Assembly: GCA_943737045.1 (NCBI GenBank)
Contig: CALSFV010000418.1
Span: 1-64,000, forward strand
Direction of reading: 5' to 3'
Source: Parapristionchus giblindavisi
Lineage: Eukaryota > Nematoda > Chromadorea > Rhabditida > Diplogasteridae
Length of the DNA: 64,000 nucleotides
Position numbers and translations under genes: made by a program. The notes beneath the pieces were generated by a model. That model did not search any database. It was not told the origin of the DNA and saw only the letters and a list, made by a program, of their open reading frames with translations. Shown here piece by piece: positions 14,501-24,656 of this stretch. Position 1 is the first letter of the stretch; each line of letters starts with the position of its first letter.

Positions 14501-15885
14501 GATCGGTGAGTGTGGCCTCCGGGGATTCCCTTGTGAGAAGCTCAAATGATTTCAATCGTTGCTTTTTATAGACAAATATAGTTTTAGAAATATAGTTTTC
14601 CGAGCACTGCTATTGCAAAAAATAGCAGGATCTTGCGTAAGTTGGACTTCCGCCGAAAAAAGTGGAAAAGAAAAAGAATATCTCGAAAGATGCTTGCACA
14701 CTTTGTAAGCGCAGAGTTTATCGCGCAATGAAAAACTAAAAGTTTCGAAAACCATAACAACAAGTGTGTTACTGAATGTTTTAGGCTAACTGTGTTGCTG
14801 ACCCACTTCACTCACTCTCAAACAACTTACACATAGTTCCATATGTGGTGTTACATTTTCAAAACGGGCGCACGGCGTGAGCACGTTTCAAAATGTAACA
14901 CCGTATAGAAAACACACACGCCGTGCGCACGGCGTGCATTTCAAAACGTTCGCACGCCTTGCGCACGTTTTGAAAATGTAACACCACAATAGAGAACCAT
15001 TGATTCACCTTTTTTATTGGAACTGATTCGCATTGTAATATGAAGGCGTCGATAAAATACTATTATTTTGATACTTTCAAAAAGCGTGAAAATAAAAAAA
15101 AACTTACCCGGACATGTGAACGTGTTGTAGATTTGGCTGTTCATTAATCGGCGTAAATTCAATTCCGTCACATCGGAAATCAACTTTGAATGGAATAGCA
15201 AATGATGCTTTCCGTTGTTCTTCTCTTTCAATCAACCAGTGGGAAGAACCATTCTCCATTCGAACTCTTATCGTTCCACTTTTACTCTGGAAAGGGTTGG
15301 TCATCTTCTATTAAAGGGACTGACACCTTTGTCAACGGTCTCTTCAACGGTCTACGCTATCTCGTTGTTAGAGAAATAGTGTGCGCAATAAAAAATCCAT
15401 TGAGAGAGGTCACTCTCCTTTTAAGAATAGTAGAACTCTTCGTATTGGCACTTACGCAATTATTTAGTTCGAACTTCCAATTTTTAAACCCCAATGTAAC
15501 TGGAACTTGGTCCTGCAATTGGAGATGACGTTTGTAACAATTTAATCATGTATAAATATATATCAACACTAACAATATCGAAGAGAAGATTGTTGTCGAG
15601 AACTCCGTATATTCTTTTGAGCACAAGGGCTGTGCAAAGTTTTTTCTTTCTCAAATTCAAAATTCATTAGTTGACAATTTGAAAAGACTTACCCATTCGT
15701 CCATATATGTTTTTCATAGTTGACTGTGCAATGGTGAAAAAATTCATCTGGAAAATAATTTTTAAAAAAAACTTGAATTACAATACAAATACTTGGACAT
15801 CTTTATTCTCACTACCTTGAGAAAGTTGATAGAAGATTCCTGCACGATCAATCGTATATTCTTCACGCTCAACGAAATTCATCAT
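8567..15885 (-). CDS. RING/B-box/coiled-coil (TRIM-like) gene, copy 2, intact 521-residue model
   Basis: Exons from start to stop (all minus): 15816-15885, 15693-15747, 15574-15649, 15456-15512, 15108-15286, 13331-13451, 13195-13304, 11488-11629, 11184-11271, 10905-10989, 10783-10859, 10669-10736, 9663-9713, 9459-9536, 9223-9339, 8812-8877, 8662-8766, 8567-8587. The total is 1566 nt with no internal stop. RING C3HC4: C292, C295, C311, H313, C316, C319, C331, C334. B-box-like ligands: C371, C374, C386, C391, C399, C402, H408, H411. Residues ~420-515 look like coiled coil, and the chain ends in EQLSTF. Residues 1-270 match no domain I recognise. The role is probably substrate ubiquitination (inference). 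Introns hold two foldbacks, a TA element and MITEs. An extra intron at 15513-15573 splits an exon that is single in copies 4, 6 and 7. The acceptor of the RING-proximal exon (CGTTAAG) is weak and is the least certain junction. Confidence 0.82.
9783..10643. mobile_element. Foldback element holding a nested hAT-like element
   Basis: The outer arms are inverted repeats: GGCTCGTTAAAAAATAGTGG on the left and its near complement ending GAGCC on the right. Inner arms around GGTACCCGGAAAGTCGAAA and the mirrored GCGCGCGCGAATTC blocks meet near 10450-10500. It lies in an intron of copy 2. The left arm is interrupted by 9828-10331. Confidence 0.85.
9828..10331. mobile_element. Non-autonomous hAT-like element with perfect 8-bp TSD
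   Basis: Begins CAGGGCCGG and ends CCCAGCCCTG. The 8-base CTTTCCAC is repeated at 9820-9827 and 10332-10339. The subterminal parts are dense in TTTGACGG / CCGTCAAA repeats in both orientations, as transposase-binding arrays are in hAT elements (inference). Confidence 0.92.
11681..13137. mobile_element. 1.46-kb foldback element in a copy 2 intron
   Basis: Long inverted arms run from CGGTATTAATGAAAAATG (left end) to CATTTTTCGTCAATACCG (right end). They include CGATTCTCTCGCAAGCGCA blocks and TGCCGTTGAAATGGAGACA, meeting at a spacer of about 60-70 bases near 12373-12440 that contains a C homopolymer. The open frames on both strands here are mirror images of the arms, not genes. Confidence 0.88.
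13483..14174. mobile_element. TA-flanked inverted-repeat element with nested MITE
   Basis: Flanked by TA (13481, 14175). Arms start TCGTACATCGAAAAATCATTGG on the left and mirror on the right, including CTGAACCATTCTGAATGG and GGCCGAATGGGGCATTTT. Another MITE (13911-14147) sits within its right arm. The TA target fits Tc1/mariner-like elements. Confidence 0.82.
13911..14147. mobile_element. MITE with CTCTGGTATTTCAAAAC ends, internal 15-20 base repeats
   Basis: Terminal inverted repeats CTCTGGTATTTCAAAACTT. The interior is a run of AAGTCTACTTAAAGTGAG units in both orientations. A second member at 44376-44583 has AAC repeated on both flanks. Confidence 0.85.
14846..14986. mobile_element. 141-bp MITE with TGGTGTTACATTTTC ends
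   Basis: Perfect terminal inverted repeats TGGTGTTACATTTTCAAAACG, with an interior of GCACGGCGTG and CGCCGTGCGCACGG blocks. It is inserted in a repeated intronic sequence that is uninterrupted near 14325-14345 and 17655-17675. Confidence 0.85.
15311..15424. mobile_element. TTAA-flanked MITE, family 1 copy e (diverged)
   Basis: Diverged copy: TTAAAGGGACTGACACC at one end, GAGAGAGGTCACTCTCC then TTTTAA at the other. It lies in an intron of copy 2, at the same intron position as 17989-18082 in copy 3. Confidence 0.8.
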
Positions 15886-17432
15886 TCAACTGAAATTAGG
15901 AAATTTTGTATCAGATTATTTACAATTTGAAGAGGTTTGACTCACAATAACGTTATTATTCTCTATATCGGAAACATGCAAAGAATTAACACAGTTAAAA
16001 ACTTAGGTGAAATGGTCAACATTCTAAGGATAGAGAGATACCAAGCGATGTAAGCATATGTGCATTGTTTTGAATATATGGCGTCCTGCCACAGGGTACA
16101 TACCGTATTCTTGACATAATGACGCCAGACGTCCTTGGCCATACTAAGAGAGTGAATAAGAAAATGAATTAAATTAATAATATAGATGTACAAGTGTAGA
16201 TTTGCATGCACTTTCAATGTAAGCTATTGAAATAAATATCTAAGTTAGCTGATAGTGTGCTCTATGGTGTTTCGGCCGCTACGTCTCATGCATAGAGTGA
16301 TAGAGAGTGAATAATAATACATATTTATCGAATCTTTCAATTTGACGACTGAGTTAAAAGAAAATCATTGATAATACTATAATAGTATTAAAATAAGAAG
16401 AAACAAAAAGAACTTTAACAATTAAGTCACAGTATTACATTATGAATATAAGAACTAAAGTACACAGGGTTTTGCATAGTTACAATTGACTTATCTAAAA
16501 ACTTCCATTGAGAGACTATTCTGTTGCTTAGAAAGGCTAAATACTTAGAAGACAGACAGAGACTGTAACTGCTTGGATAAGAACCTAGAAACATCAATAT
16601 CGTAGTTTGATATAACAATTGTTATTCAAACAGCATGGTGGCTTTTTTCCAATTCATTCTTTTCTCATATTAATTTTCATTAAAACACAATAACACTAAA
16701 ATCAAAGATTCCTATTGAACGATCTACTTTTAATTAATCAAAAATCTGTTATCCCGAGTTCAATTGTGCCCGTCGACACTAGATTTTAATGCAAATTTCA
16801 ATACATATTTTTTACGAATTTTGCAGGAGAACATTATCTTTTCTGCATTTCCCAATTGTATCAAAGCTATTGCAGGATGTTAAATTGGGCAAAATGAACT
16901 AGCAAAGGTTTACGTTATCAAAATAAAACAGAAATAGATTGTAATAAACGTGAAAATGTGCAAAAATGATAGGTATTTGTGAATCAAAAGTAGCAATTAG
17001 CATGAAGTGAGTCACTGTTTCGGCTTGTAAGGTCAATCATTGGATTTTCAATTCGTGTCACGAGCTTGTGCACTGAATACTTCGTGTTTACGGTTACAGT
17101 GTCCATACCTGGACGTGCAAGTAATGCGAGAGCTTGCTACTTGTTGGCATGTACTCACGTAATAATAGAGATACATCTCTTTCGCCTCGGAAAGGTGGGT
17201 AATGTAAAAAATATTTTGTAAAATTATATATTAAGGAGATTGAGATTTTAACGAGGTAGTGATTTTTCCATTGAGAGTTAGCATTTACAGTTAAACTTTG
17301 TGAAGAGTGAAATGATTAAGAAAAAATAGTAAGAAACAATGAGGAAAATATGAAAGAATTGCAGAACGACCGTGGAATGATTCACAACGAATGACTGATA
17401 TAATCAACTGATATAATCAAAGACGTTTGACA
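15886..17432. other. Spacer between copies 2 and 3
   Basis: Begins with the conserved upstream block (16030-16140), then AT-rich unit DNA that includes a stretch shared with the other spacers (CCAATTCATTCTTTTCTCAT near 16650). No gene or clear transposon ends recognised from 16720 to 17400. Confidence 0.45.
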
Positions 17433-17988
17433 TCAAAATGTGGATAACTGTTCCTGAAAAAATTGTCTCTTTCAATTGGCAGTAGGTCAAATGAGAACTA
17501 TTGCAAAAAAGCAGTATCTTGCGTGATTTTTTTTTGCGCAGAGTTAATCGCGAAATGAAAAACTAAAAGTTTCGAAACCATAACAACAAGCGTCGATGCT
17601 GAATGTTGTAGAATAAATATGTTGCTGACCCAATTCGCCCACTCTCAAACAACTTACACAGAGTTCCATAGAGACCCATTGGTGCATCTTTATTATTGGA
17701 AGTGATTCGCTTTGTAATATGAAGGCGTCGATAAGTTATTATTATTTTGATAGTTACAAAAAAAGCCTGAAAATGCAAAACTTACCCGGACATGTGAACG
17801 TGTTGTAGATTTGGCTGTTCATTAATCGGCGTAAATTCAATTCCGTCGCATCGGAAATCAACTTTAAATGGAATAGCAAATGATGCATTCCGTTGTTCTT
17901 CTCTTTTAATCAACCATTGGGAAGAACGATTCTCCATTCGAACTGTTATCGTTCCATTTTTACCCTGTAATAGGTTGGTCATGTTCTA

Positions 17989-18082
17989 TTAAAGGGTCTC
18001 TTCAACGGCCTACGCTCTCTCGTTGTTAGAGAAATAGTGTGCACAATAAAAAATCCATTGAGAGAGGTCACTCTCCTTTTAA
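17989..18082. mobile_element. TTAA-flanked MITE, family 1 copy f (internally shortened)
   Basis: Same element and same intron as 15311-15424, with part of the left arm deleted (TTAAAGGGTCTCTTCAACGG). It lies in copy 3. Confidence 0.8.
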
Positions 18083-18202
18083 GAATAGTAGAACTGTTCG
18101 TATTGGCACTTACGCAATTATTCAGTTCGAACTTCCCATTTTTAATCCCCAATGTAAATGGAACTTGGTCCTGCAAAAAAATAGATAGCGTTTGTAACAA
18201 TT

Positions 18203-18321
18203 TATAGCGACACCCCAAGCTACTTTGAATCTCTCCGCTCTGGTCACACTCTCTCGCTTTCTTTGTCTACGAGAGAGTATTGCCAATGCGGACAGTAAAA
18301 TTACCTTGGGGTGTTCCTTTA
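18203..18321. mobile_element. MITE with CACCCCAAG ends, family 2
   Basis: Ends GCGACACCCCAAG / CTTGGGGTGTTCC. The core CTCTCTCGCTTTCTTTGTCTACGAGAGAG is shared with 48711-48827. It is inserted in an exon-flanking intron of copy 3, where copy 2 reads straight through. Confidence 0.75.
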
Positions 18322-18589
18322 GTCAGGTATAAATATATATCAACACTAACAATAGCGAAGAGAAGACTGTTGTCGAGAACTCCGTATATTCTTTCGAGCA
18401 CAAGGGCTGTGCAAAGTTCTTTCTTTCTCAAATTCTAAATTCATCAGTTGACAATTTGAAAAGACTTACCCATTCGTCCATATAAGTTTTTCATAGTTGA
18501 CTGTGCATTGGTGAAAAAATTCACCTGGAAAATAATTTAAAAAAATAGAATTGCAATACAAATACTTGGACATCTTTATTCTTATTATG

Positions 18590-19386
18590 TATAATTTGCA
18601 TTTAGTCTAGACTAATATTTTCGAATTTATTCGAGAACACGTGCTCATTTGCCATTAGCTTTTGGCTCTTAGTGGTTCAATTCTCTTCTCCATTGTAATG
18701 GAAGGGTTTTCCCTGACCGATGCAGGGAACAGCATGTTTGTTTTTTAAAATGTTTTCTTTATCTTAAATGTGTTCTGATGTTCTCAGATGGAAATGTGAT
18801 CTATGTTGATGGAAGCAGAAGAGATTTGGTAAAACGACTTCAAATTTCAATCATCACAGAAAAACAGTGAGTGTTCACCATTATATTTTTTAATTATCTC
18901 AATTTTAGCAGCACAAAATTGTCAAATCTGCCAACTCTGAGCGTCAAGCAGGATTTATTGAATTGCTTACTAATGTAATCGTGTGCAATGTGCTCAGTTT
19001 CAATATTCTAACATCGCCGTTCTTTATAAGTCTTATCAAATTTCTTGGTAAGTCTCTCAAAAATCAAATGTTCTATAGAGAGAGACGAAGGAGAGAAGAA
19101 AGTATTATAAGTGACCGACATGCCCCATGTAGAGATCAACTATCCCAATGAAGAAGATCAGGAAACTTTGTAGTATTGTGTTGTCATGAATAAATAATTG
19201 AAATTGATGAATTTGTTGCGTTTGAGCACTTTTAGTCTGGACTAAATGCAAATTTATTCTAGACTAAAATTTAGTCTCGACTAAAATGTCATTTTTAGTC
19301 CAGACTAAAAAGACCGGTCGAATAAAGATGCAAATTTTATTCGAAGGAAAATATTCGCGGACTATATTCGACTAAACAACACTAAT
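18590..19386. mobile_element. Insertion in copy 3 intron carrying a gene fragment
   Basis: The edges are rich in TAGTCTAGACTAA / TTAGTCTGGACTAA motifs and TTTATTCGA repeats in opposite orientation. Inside is what looks like part of an ordinary gene: an open stretch translating as DGNVIYVDGSRRDLVKRL (about 18788-18866), an intron-like GTGAGTG...TTTTAG gap, then HKIVKSANSERQAGFIELL (about 18914-18972). I do not recognise the gene. A transduplicated exon pair is the simplest reading. Confidence 0.5.
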
Positions 19387-20237
19387 ATGTACCTTTAGAT
19401 ATTTGATAGAAGATTCCTTCACGATCAATCGTATATTCGTCACGGTCAACGAATTTCATCATTCAACTGAATTTAGGAAATATTATAAAAGTATCAGATT
19501 ATTGACCGTATAAATTACACTTGTTTATTTGGTACGAGAGTAGCCAACCACCGCCACAATGAATTTCTATGTTTTGAGAGAAAGCACCGGTGAGAGAGTA
19601 GGTAGATCAGAGAGAGAGCGAGGAAGGAAAGGAGGAAAGAGTGGGGAGTTAATCGATAGTTCTTCCTCTGTTTAGCAGCAGTAGCAATGCAATTATGCAA
19701 GTACATCTTATACGGACAATATTTATAATTTGAACAGATTTGAATCACAATACAATAACTCCATTTCTCTTTGCATCGGAAACATGTCAAGAATTACTAC
19801 ATTTAAATACAAACGAAAGATATAGATTACTTAAGTGAAATGGGCAACATTCTAAGGGTAGAGAGATACCAAGCGATGCTAGCATATGTGCAGTGTTTTG
19901 AATATATGGCGTCTTGCCACAAGGTACATAGCATGCTACATACCGTGACCTTGTCCACATAAAGCTAGTGCATCAGATAGGCATAGACATTGTATCTGCT
20001 TGGATAAGAATATAGAAACTGCAATATCAGTGATCAACTAGATCTGTTCATAGTTTGATAAAACCATTATTTTTCAAACAGCATGGTAGCTTTTTTCCAA
20101 TTCATTGTATTCTTATATTAGTGTTCATTATAAAGCACACTAAACGCAAAATTTATTTTATTTATGAAATGATTGATCTCATTTTACATTCATTTCAAAT
20201 AGATTTATCAAGAGTTCATTAGGCCGAGGTCTCTGTT

Positions 20238-20560
20238 GTGCATAGCATTCCAATTCTTGCTCTTGGCTTCGTTTATGAAGCTAGCACCAACTGTCGTCCT
20301 GAACAGGTCGCACCATCTTGTCGGTCGTCTTCCTTTCGTTCTCCTGCGACGAGGGTTCCACTGATCACTGATCGACTCCACTTCCAGTACTCATCATTTG
20401 CGAGCTTGTGCGGCCAGAGCCACTTCCTCTTCAGCGCTGTGCGAGCGAAATCCTGAACCAGAGTTAGGCACCGCAACCGCTCACAAATTTTTGATAAGAG
20501 CCATATTATCTTTATTAAGAAACCAACTTGAAATGAGGACTTTGAATTTTGCTTAACTTT
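20238..20560 (-). repeat. RTE-like LINE C-terminal fragment
   Basis: The minus-strand frame includes LVQDFARTALKRKWLWPHK and, after shifts, basic residues like the GRPP-W tail of RTE ORFs. It is frameshifted and occurs in the flank of each amplified unit (also 37882-38190 minus; 51960, 53210 and 54110 plus). Confidence 0.6.
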
Positions 20561-20832
20561 TATCTCTGTCACAATCTATATTAAGTCTGATGGTATTTTG
20601 CATTTTACACGAATTGTATCGACTTTATTTGGTCTCTAGCTCGGCTTATTTTTAATAACAATCAACACATTGATTAGTTACTATTCGGATAATGTTAAAC
20701 CCTCTTCTTCCTATCGTTTCCTCTTTTGAATAGCTACATTTGTGACACAATGAATATAAACGCTATGTCATTTCCGATAATGAAAGGGATGAATTTATCA
20801 ATTTCTTTTTAAAAAAACTTCGACAAAAGCTT

Positions 20833-21058
20833 CGACCAGTGGCCGTATGCAAGAACAACGGGAAAATCGTTTTCCGGGAAAATGTGACGTCATTAGCGTA
20901 GGCGGAGGATGTTTGGAAAACGCCTCCGCCTACGCTAATGACGTCACATTTTCCAGGAAAACGGTTCTTGCATACGGCCACAGGATGAGATTCGAACTCA
21001 CGCGGGGAAACCCCATTGGATTAGCAGTCCAACGCCTTAACCACTCGGCCACCTGGTC
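20833..21058 (-). pseudogene. tRNA-Ser(GCU) split in its 3' acceptor strand by a 141-bp MITE
   Basis: The tRNA sequence matches the intact copies except that, on the plus strand, CGACCAG (20833-20839) is separated from CAGGATGAG by the element at 20840-20980. CAG is repeated on both sides, a 3-bp target duplication. A and B boxes are intact so Pol III could still transcribe it, but the 3' acceptor strand is interrupted and a mature tRNA is not expected. Confidence 0.92.
20840..20980. mobile_element. 141-bp MITE inside a tRNA gene, CAG TSD
   Basis: Ends TGGCCGTATGCAAGAAC and GTTCTTGCATACGGCCA are perfect inverted repeats. Nearly the whole element is a hairpin (GACGTCATTAGCGTAGGCGG and its complement) with a ~14-base loop. 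It is flanked by CAG on both sides. Confidence 0.92.
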
Positions 21059-21551
21059 ACATGAATTCTACCAGCGGAATAGGCAATCAACAATTGAAAG
21101 CAAACAAGAACAGACGAGTCAATCACTATTATTTAGCATTCGATTTTCGGTATTATACTATTGTTTTCTTTTATCATTTCTTTGTTATCTGAAGAGTAAT
21201 ATGACACTATTTTTCGAAAAAAATATGAAAAAAAATGGCGAATTTTGAATTTCCGCATTGGATTACGGTAGGGGCACACGCTAAATGATTTCAGTTTGCG
21301 ATAAAAAAGGCGATTTAGTCGTGTTTTTTTCGGGAATAAGGCAGCATGTCACCCTTTTGTTTTAGTTCATTTTTGTACAGTATCGTACATGTAAAAAACA
21401 TTGTATCATGAACGGCGTGAATAGATCTGAACGGATAAGGCCGATAAAGCGAATTGTGAGTGATTTTCGTTATTTTGCATTCATTTTCGTAATTTCTTTT
21501 TTTTTCATTGTTTTTTTTCTCGTTCGAATTTACTATATTAAAAGAAATCAG

Positions 21552-21700
21552 ACCAAAATATTGCTATTTAACAAAAGCACGGTGTTCACGACGAATAAAT
21601 TGCTCCAATGAACCAAAGTTGACCTATTTATTCAGCGTATAATCGGAACAATTTATTCATCGCGAAAATGATGATTTGTGTTAAATGGTAATATTTTGGT
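21552..21700. mobile_element. 149-bp MITE with ACCAAAATATTGC ends
   Basis: ACCAAAATATTGCTATTTAAC at the left and a complement-like GTTAAATGGTAATATTTTGGT at the right. It interrupts the left arm of the composite exactly where the right arm is continuous. Confidence 0.8.
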
Positions 21701-22768
21701 CTGTGGCCCATGCAATCTATCAAAAGTTCGCGAAAAAGTTCGAAAGAAAGTTGCGAACTTTGTTGCGAACTTTTTCTCTAATTCTCTCAAAATCCCATGC
21801 TCTCTAACATCGAAGAAAAGTTCCCCAAAAAGATGCGAACAAAGATGCGAACAAAGTTCGCAACTTTTTGTCGATGTGTTAGAGAAACGGAGAAATAGTG
21901 TGCAATTTGAAGAGTGTAAAAAAAGTAAACGGGCGTTTACTTTTTCTTGAAAACTGAAATAGACAGTTAGATATTGAGAACGTGTAAGGGTAAATTCGTA
22001 GTGAGTATTCGATCACTTTACGCCAAATTTATTTCCCATTTTCTAATGAATCACTTGTGTACAATTTAATTAATATGTGTGCGCGCTCACTAAAAGTTCG
22101 AACAAAAGATCGAACTAAAGTCCGGAGTTTGGGCCGGAAAATAGTCGCGTGTGGTGCGCCAATTTCTTACGAGTCCTAACGTGACTCCACTTCGCTTCGT
22201 TTCTTGCCTTCTTCAATTTTCGATGAATTCTTCGTTATATTAGCTTGTTATAACTACAGTGATTGTTATTGTACTTAATTCGCGTAAATGAATGCCTCTA
22301 AGCTTTTGTTCGATCATGCCTAGTGAACTTTTTCTTAGTATTTTCTGTATTGTATCTTTCAAAGATCATAGACACCCCATCCGCTCTTGTTCTCGCGCCT
22401 CTTGTTCATGTTCACACTCTCCTCTCTTCGATTTGCATATATTTCCAAACACGCTGACTACGAACAACATTGTATTAATTCTTTTACTGTTTTGCTTCGA
22501 CGTTTCTTGATGTGCTAATGTTTTATGATCTTGTGTAGAGACGTGTCCGTATCCGACGGATGGCCAAATTGCGGGCAATAGCAAACTGAGTTAGTAATTG
22601 TTTTAAACACTCTGTTTTCTTATTTTTTTGCTCCGAACTACTCTATTAATCCATTTAATTAGTCTATCGATTCAGTTGCTATCCAAGATCAGCAGAGTTC
22701 CTTTACTCCATTTTGCGGAATACGTCTTATTTCTTGTTTTGTCGTAGAACAAAAAAAACAGTTACAGA

Positions 22769-23020
22769 CAGAGTAGAGCGGACTCTAAGCCTAAGCTTAC
22801 CTTAACTAAGGAACTCTGCTGAGTGTGAATAGTAACTGAATCTATAGAATGTTTAAATGAATCAGTAGAGTAGTGCGGACTCTAAGCCTAAGCTTACCTT
22901 AACTAAGGAACTCTGCTGAGTGCGAATAGTAACTGAATCGATAGAATGTTTAAATGAATCAGTAGAGTAGTGCGGACTCTAAGCCTAAGCTTACCTTAAC
23001 TAAAGGAACTCTGTTGAGTA
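22769..23020. repeat. 97-bp tandem repeat, about 2.6 units
   Basis: Units start AGAGTAGTGCGGACTCTAAG and repeat at a 97-base spacing, for example 22861 and 22958. A diverged unit recurs near 24394-24500 and in inverted form near 22640-22710, all inside the Mutator-like element. Confidence 0.8.
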
Positions 23021-23624
23021 AAGGATAATGAATTGCTCACGGGCAGGGATGTGCATTTTTCGTTCTTTTCGATTTCTTTCAATTTTTCGAATTTTTCTCG
23101 AAAAAGTTTTTCGACGAAAAATTTTTCGAAAAAAATTCGAAAAAATCGAAAAAAAATGCTTTTACATAAAAAGCACAAAATTTCAAAAATTAATCATTAT
23201 TAGCGACTTTTTTGAAAAATTTTGAAACAAAAATTACAATTTTTGTTGAGCAAAAATATTTTTTCATGAAAGCGGCTTCAATTAAGAATCACACAGTTGC
23301 AATTCTTGCGTTATCATTATATCGATAGTAAAAAAAAATTCTAAAGAGAATAAAACGTGATATGTGCTCTCTGCGCTTCTGTAAGGGTGTTTCTCCGGCG
23401 CTACCGGGCACACTATCCCAAGTATGGCTGTAACAGCGCATAAATAGCCTTCTTGTAAAATAATTCTGAACTCTTTCAATGACTATTTTGTCGTGCTTTT
23501 AGAACGGATTAAAAACAGTTGGATATAATGTTTTTTTTCGAATGAAGGCTATAAAATGATGATAGAACAATGAAAATGAAGTTGAGGTTTGTAAAAATCA
23601 GCAAAAGAATAATGACAGAAACTG

Positions 23625-23692
23625 GGGTTGAACCAGGGGGGGACAGGGCTGCCAGTCTGTTGCGCTACCGGTTGAGCCGTCGAGGAAGTTGG
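23625..23692 (-). repeat. tRNA-like (SINE-type) segment
   Basis: The minus strand reads an A-box-like GGCTCAACCGGTAGCGCA, then 25-30 bases later a B-box-like GGTTCAACCCC, with no foldable acceptor stem. It resembles the segments in the arms of the 28651-30104 foldback. Probably a tRNA-derived repeat head. Confidence 0.55.
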
Positions 23693-23794
23693 ACACACTA
23701 CTTTGCATCTCGTAGGGTATTTTGGCGGTGCGCCGTTATCGATCGAAATTATCGATTAGTATGAAGCTTTTGAAAACAGTTAACTGAATCGATA

Positions 23795-24366
23795 CGGTGA
23801 TAAGACGTTTCAGAAATTTCACTTCGGAAAAGGACACTTCAGAAACTAATTTTCAGAAAAGGACGTTTCAGAAATTTCGCTTCAGAAAATGCCATTTCGG
23901 AAAATCTTTTCCAGAAAAGGACGTTTCAGAAATTGGCACTTCAGAAATGCCAACTCAGAAAAGGACGTTTCAGAAATTGGCACTTCAGAAATGCCAACTC
24001 AGAAAAGGACGTTTCAGAAATTTTTTTTCAGAAATATCAACTCAGAAAAGGACGTTTCAAAAAATTTTCCCGTTGTAATTGATTTTAGTAGCATTCAAGT
24101 ACAAAGGGAAAATTTTCTGAAACGTCCTTTTCTGAGTTGATATTTCTGAAAAAAAATTTCTGAAACGTCCTTTTCTGAGTTGGAATTTCTGAAATGCCAA
24201 TTTCTGAAACGTCCTTTTCTGAGTTGGAATTTCTGAAAAAAAATTTCTGAAACGTCCTTTTCTGGAAAATCATATCTGAAGTGGACATTTCTGAAACGGC
24301 CTTTTCTGAAGAGGATTTTCTCAAATAGCACTTTCTGAAGTGAAATTTCTGAAACGTCTTATCACC
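23795..24366. mobile_element. 572-bp foldback of 44-bp repeats, 8-bp TSD
   Basis: AATCGATA flanks both sides (23787-23794, 24367-24374). Ends are GGTGATAAGACGTTTCAG and its complement. Both arms consist of repeated TCAGAAAAGGACGTTTCAGA units of about 44 bases. The open frames on either strand are repeat translations. Confidence 0.88.
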
Positions 24367-24656
24367 AATCGATACACTAATTTAAAAAATCGATAGAGTA
24401 GTACGGATCCTAAGCCTAAACAAACCTTAACTAAAGGAACTCTGCTGATTTTGGATAGTAACTGAATCGATAGACTAATTAAATGTATTAATAAAGTAGT
24501 TCGGTGCAAGAAATAAGAAGACAATGTGTTTAAAATTATTACTAAGTCAGTTTGCTATTGCCCGCAATTTGGCCATCCGTCGGATAACTATCCGACGGAC
24601 GGCCAAGTTGCGGCCGCAAGTTGGCCATCCGTCCGTTACGGACACCTTGTGTAGAG

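Larger units (their letters stand above)
17433..19462 (-). pseudogene. RING-family gene copy 3, N-terminal exons joined to the last exon, middle deleted
   Basis: The five N-terminal exons are intact and in frame: 19393-19462 (MMKFVDRD start), 18470-18524, 18351-18426, 18114-18170 and 17786-17964. Only the tiny last exon (17433-17453, EQLSTF stop) follows. The exons for the second half of the N-terminal region, RING, B-box and coiled coil are missing, so this is an internally deleted copy. It shares the extra intron and the variant fifth exon with copy 2, and also the TTAA MITE in the same intron (17989-18082 against 15311-15424), so the two derive from one duplication. Its first intron carries a ~0.8 kb insertion with a captured gene piece (about 18590-19386). 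A short protein from the N-terminal exons could still be made, but I have no evidence for it. Confidence 0.8.
22541..24647. mobile_element. Mutator-like 2.1-kb inverted-repeat element, 9-bp TSD
   Basis: Flanked by TGTGTAGAG at 22532-22540 and 24648-24656. Termini are ACGTGTCCGTA and TACGGACACCT. Inverted arms include CCGACGGATGGCCAAATTGC on the left and its complement on the right. The interior holds tandem repeats, a hAT-like end near 23045, a tRNA-like segment and another foldback. The right end abuts the PP2A-like first exon. A 9-bp TSD points to a MULE, but no transposase is present. Confidence 0.8.

Noticed and set aside
22769..23020. Regular repeats considered as a CRISPR-like array
   Set aside because: Contiguous tandem repeats with no unique spacers, in a clearly eukaryotic genome.
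23797..24331. Repetitive KDVSEIGTSEMPTQKRTFQK proteins on both strands
   Set aside because: Translation of 44-bp repeats; frame changes from unit to unit because 44 is not a multiple of three.
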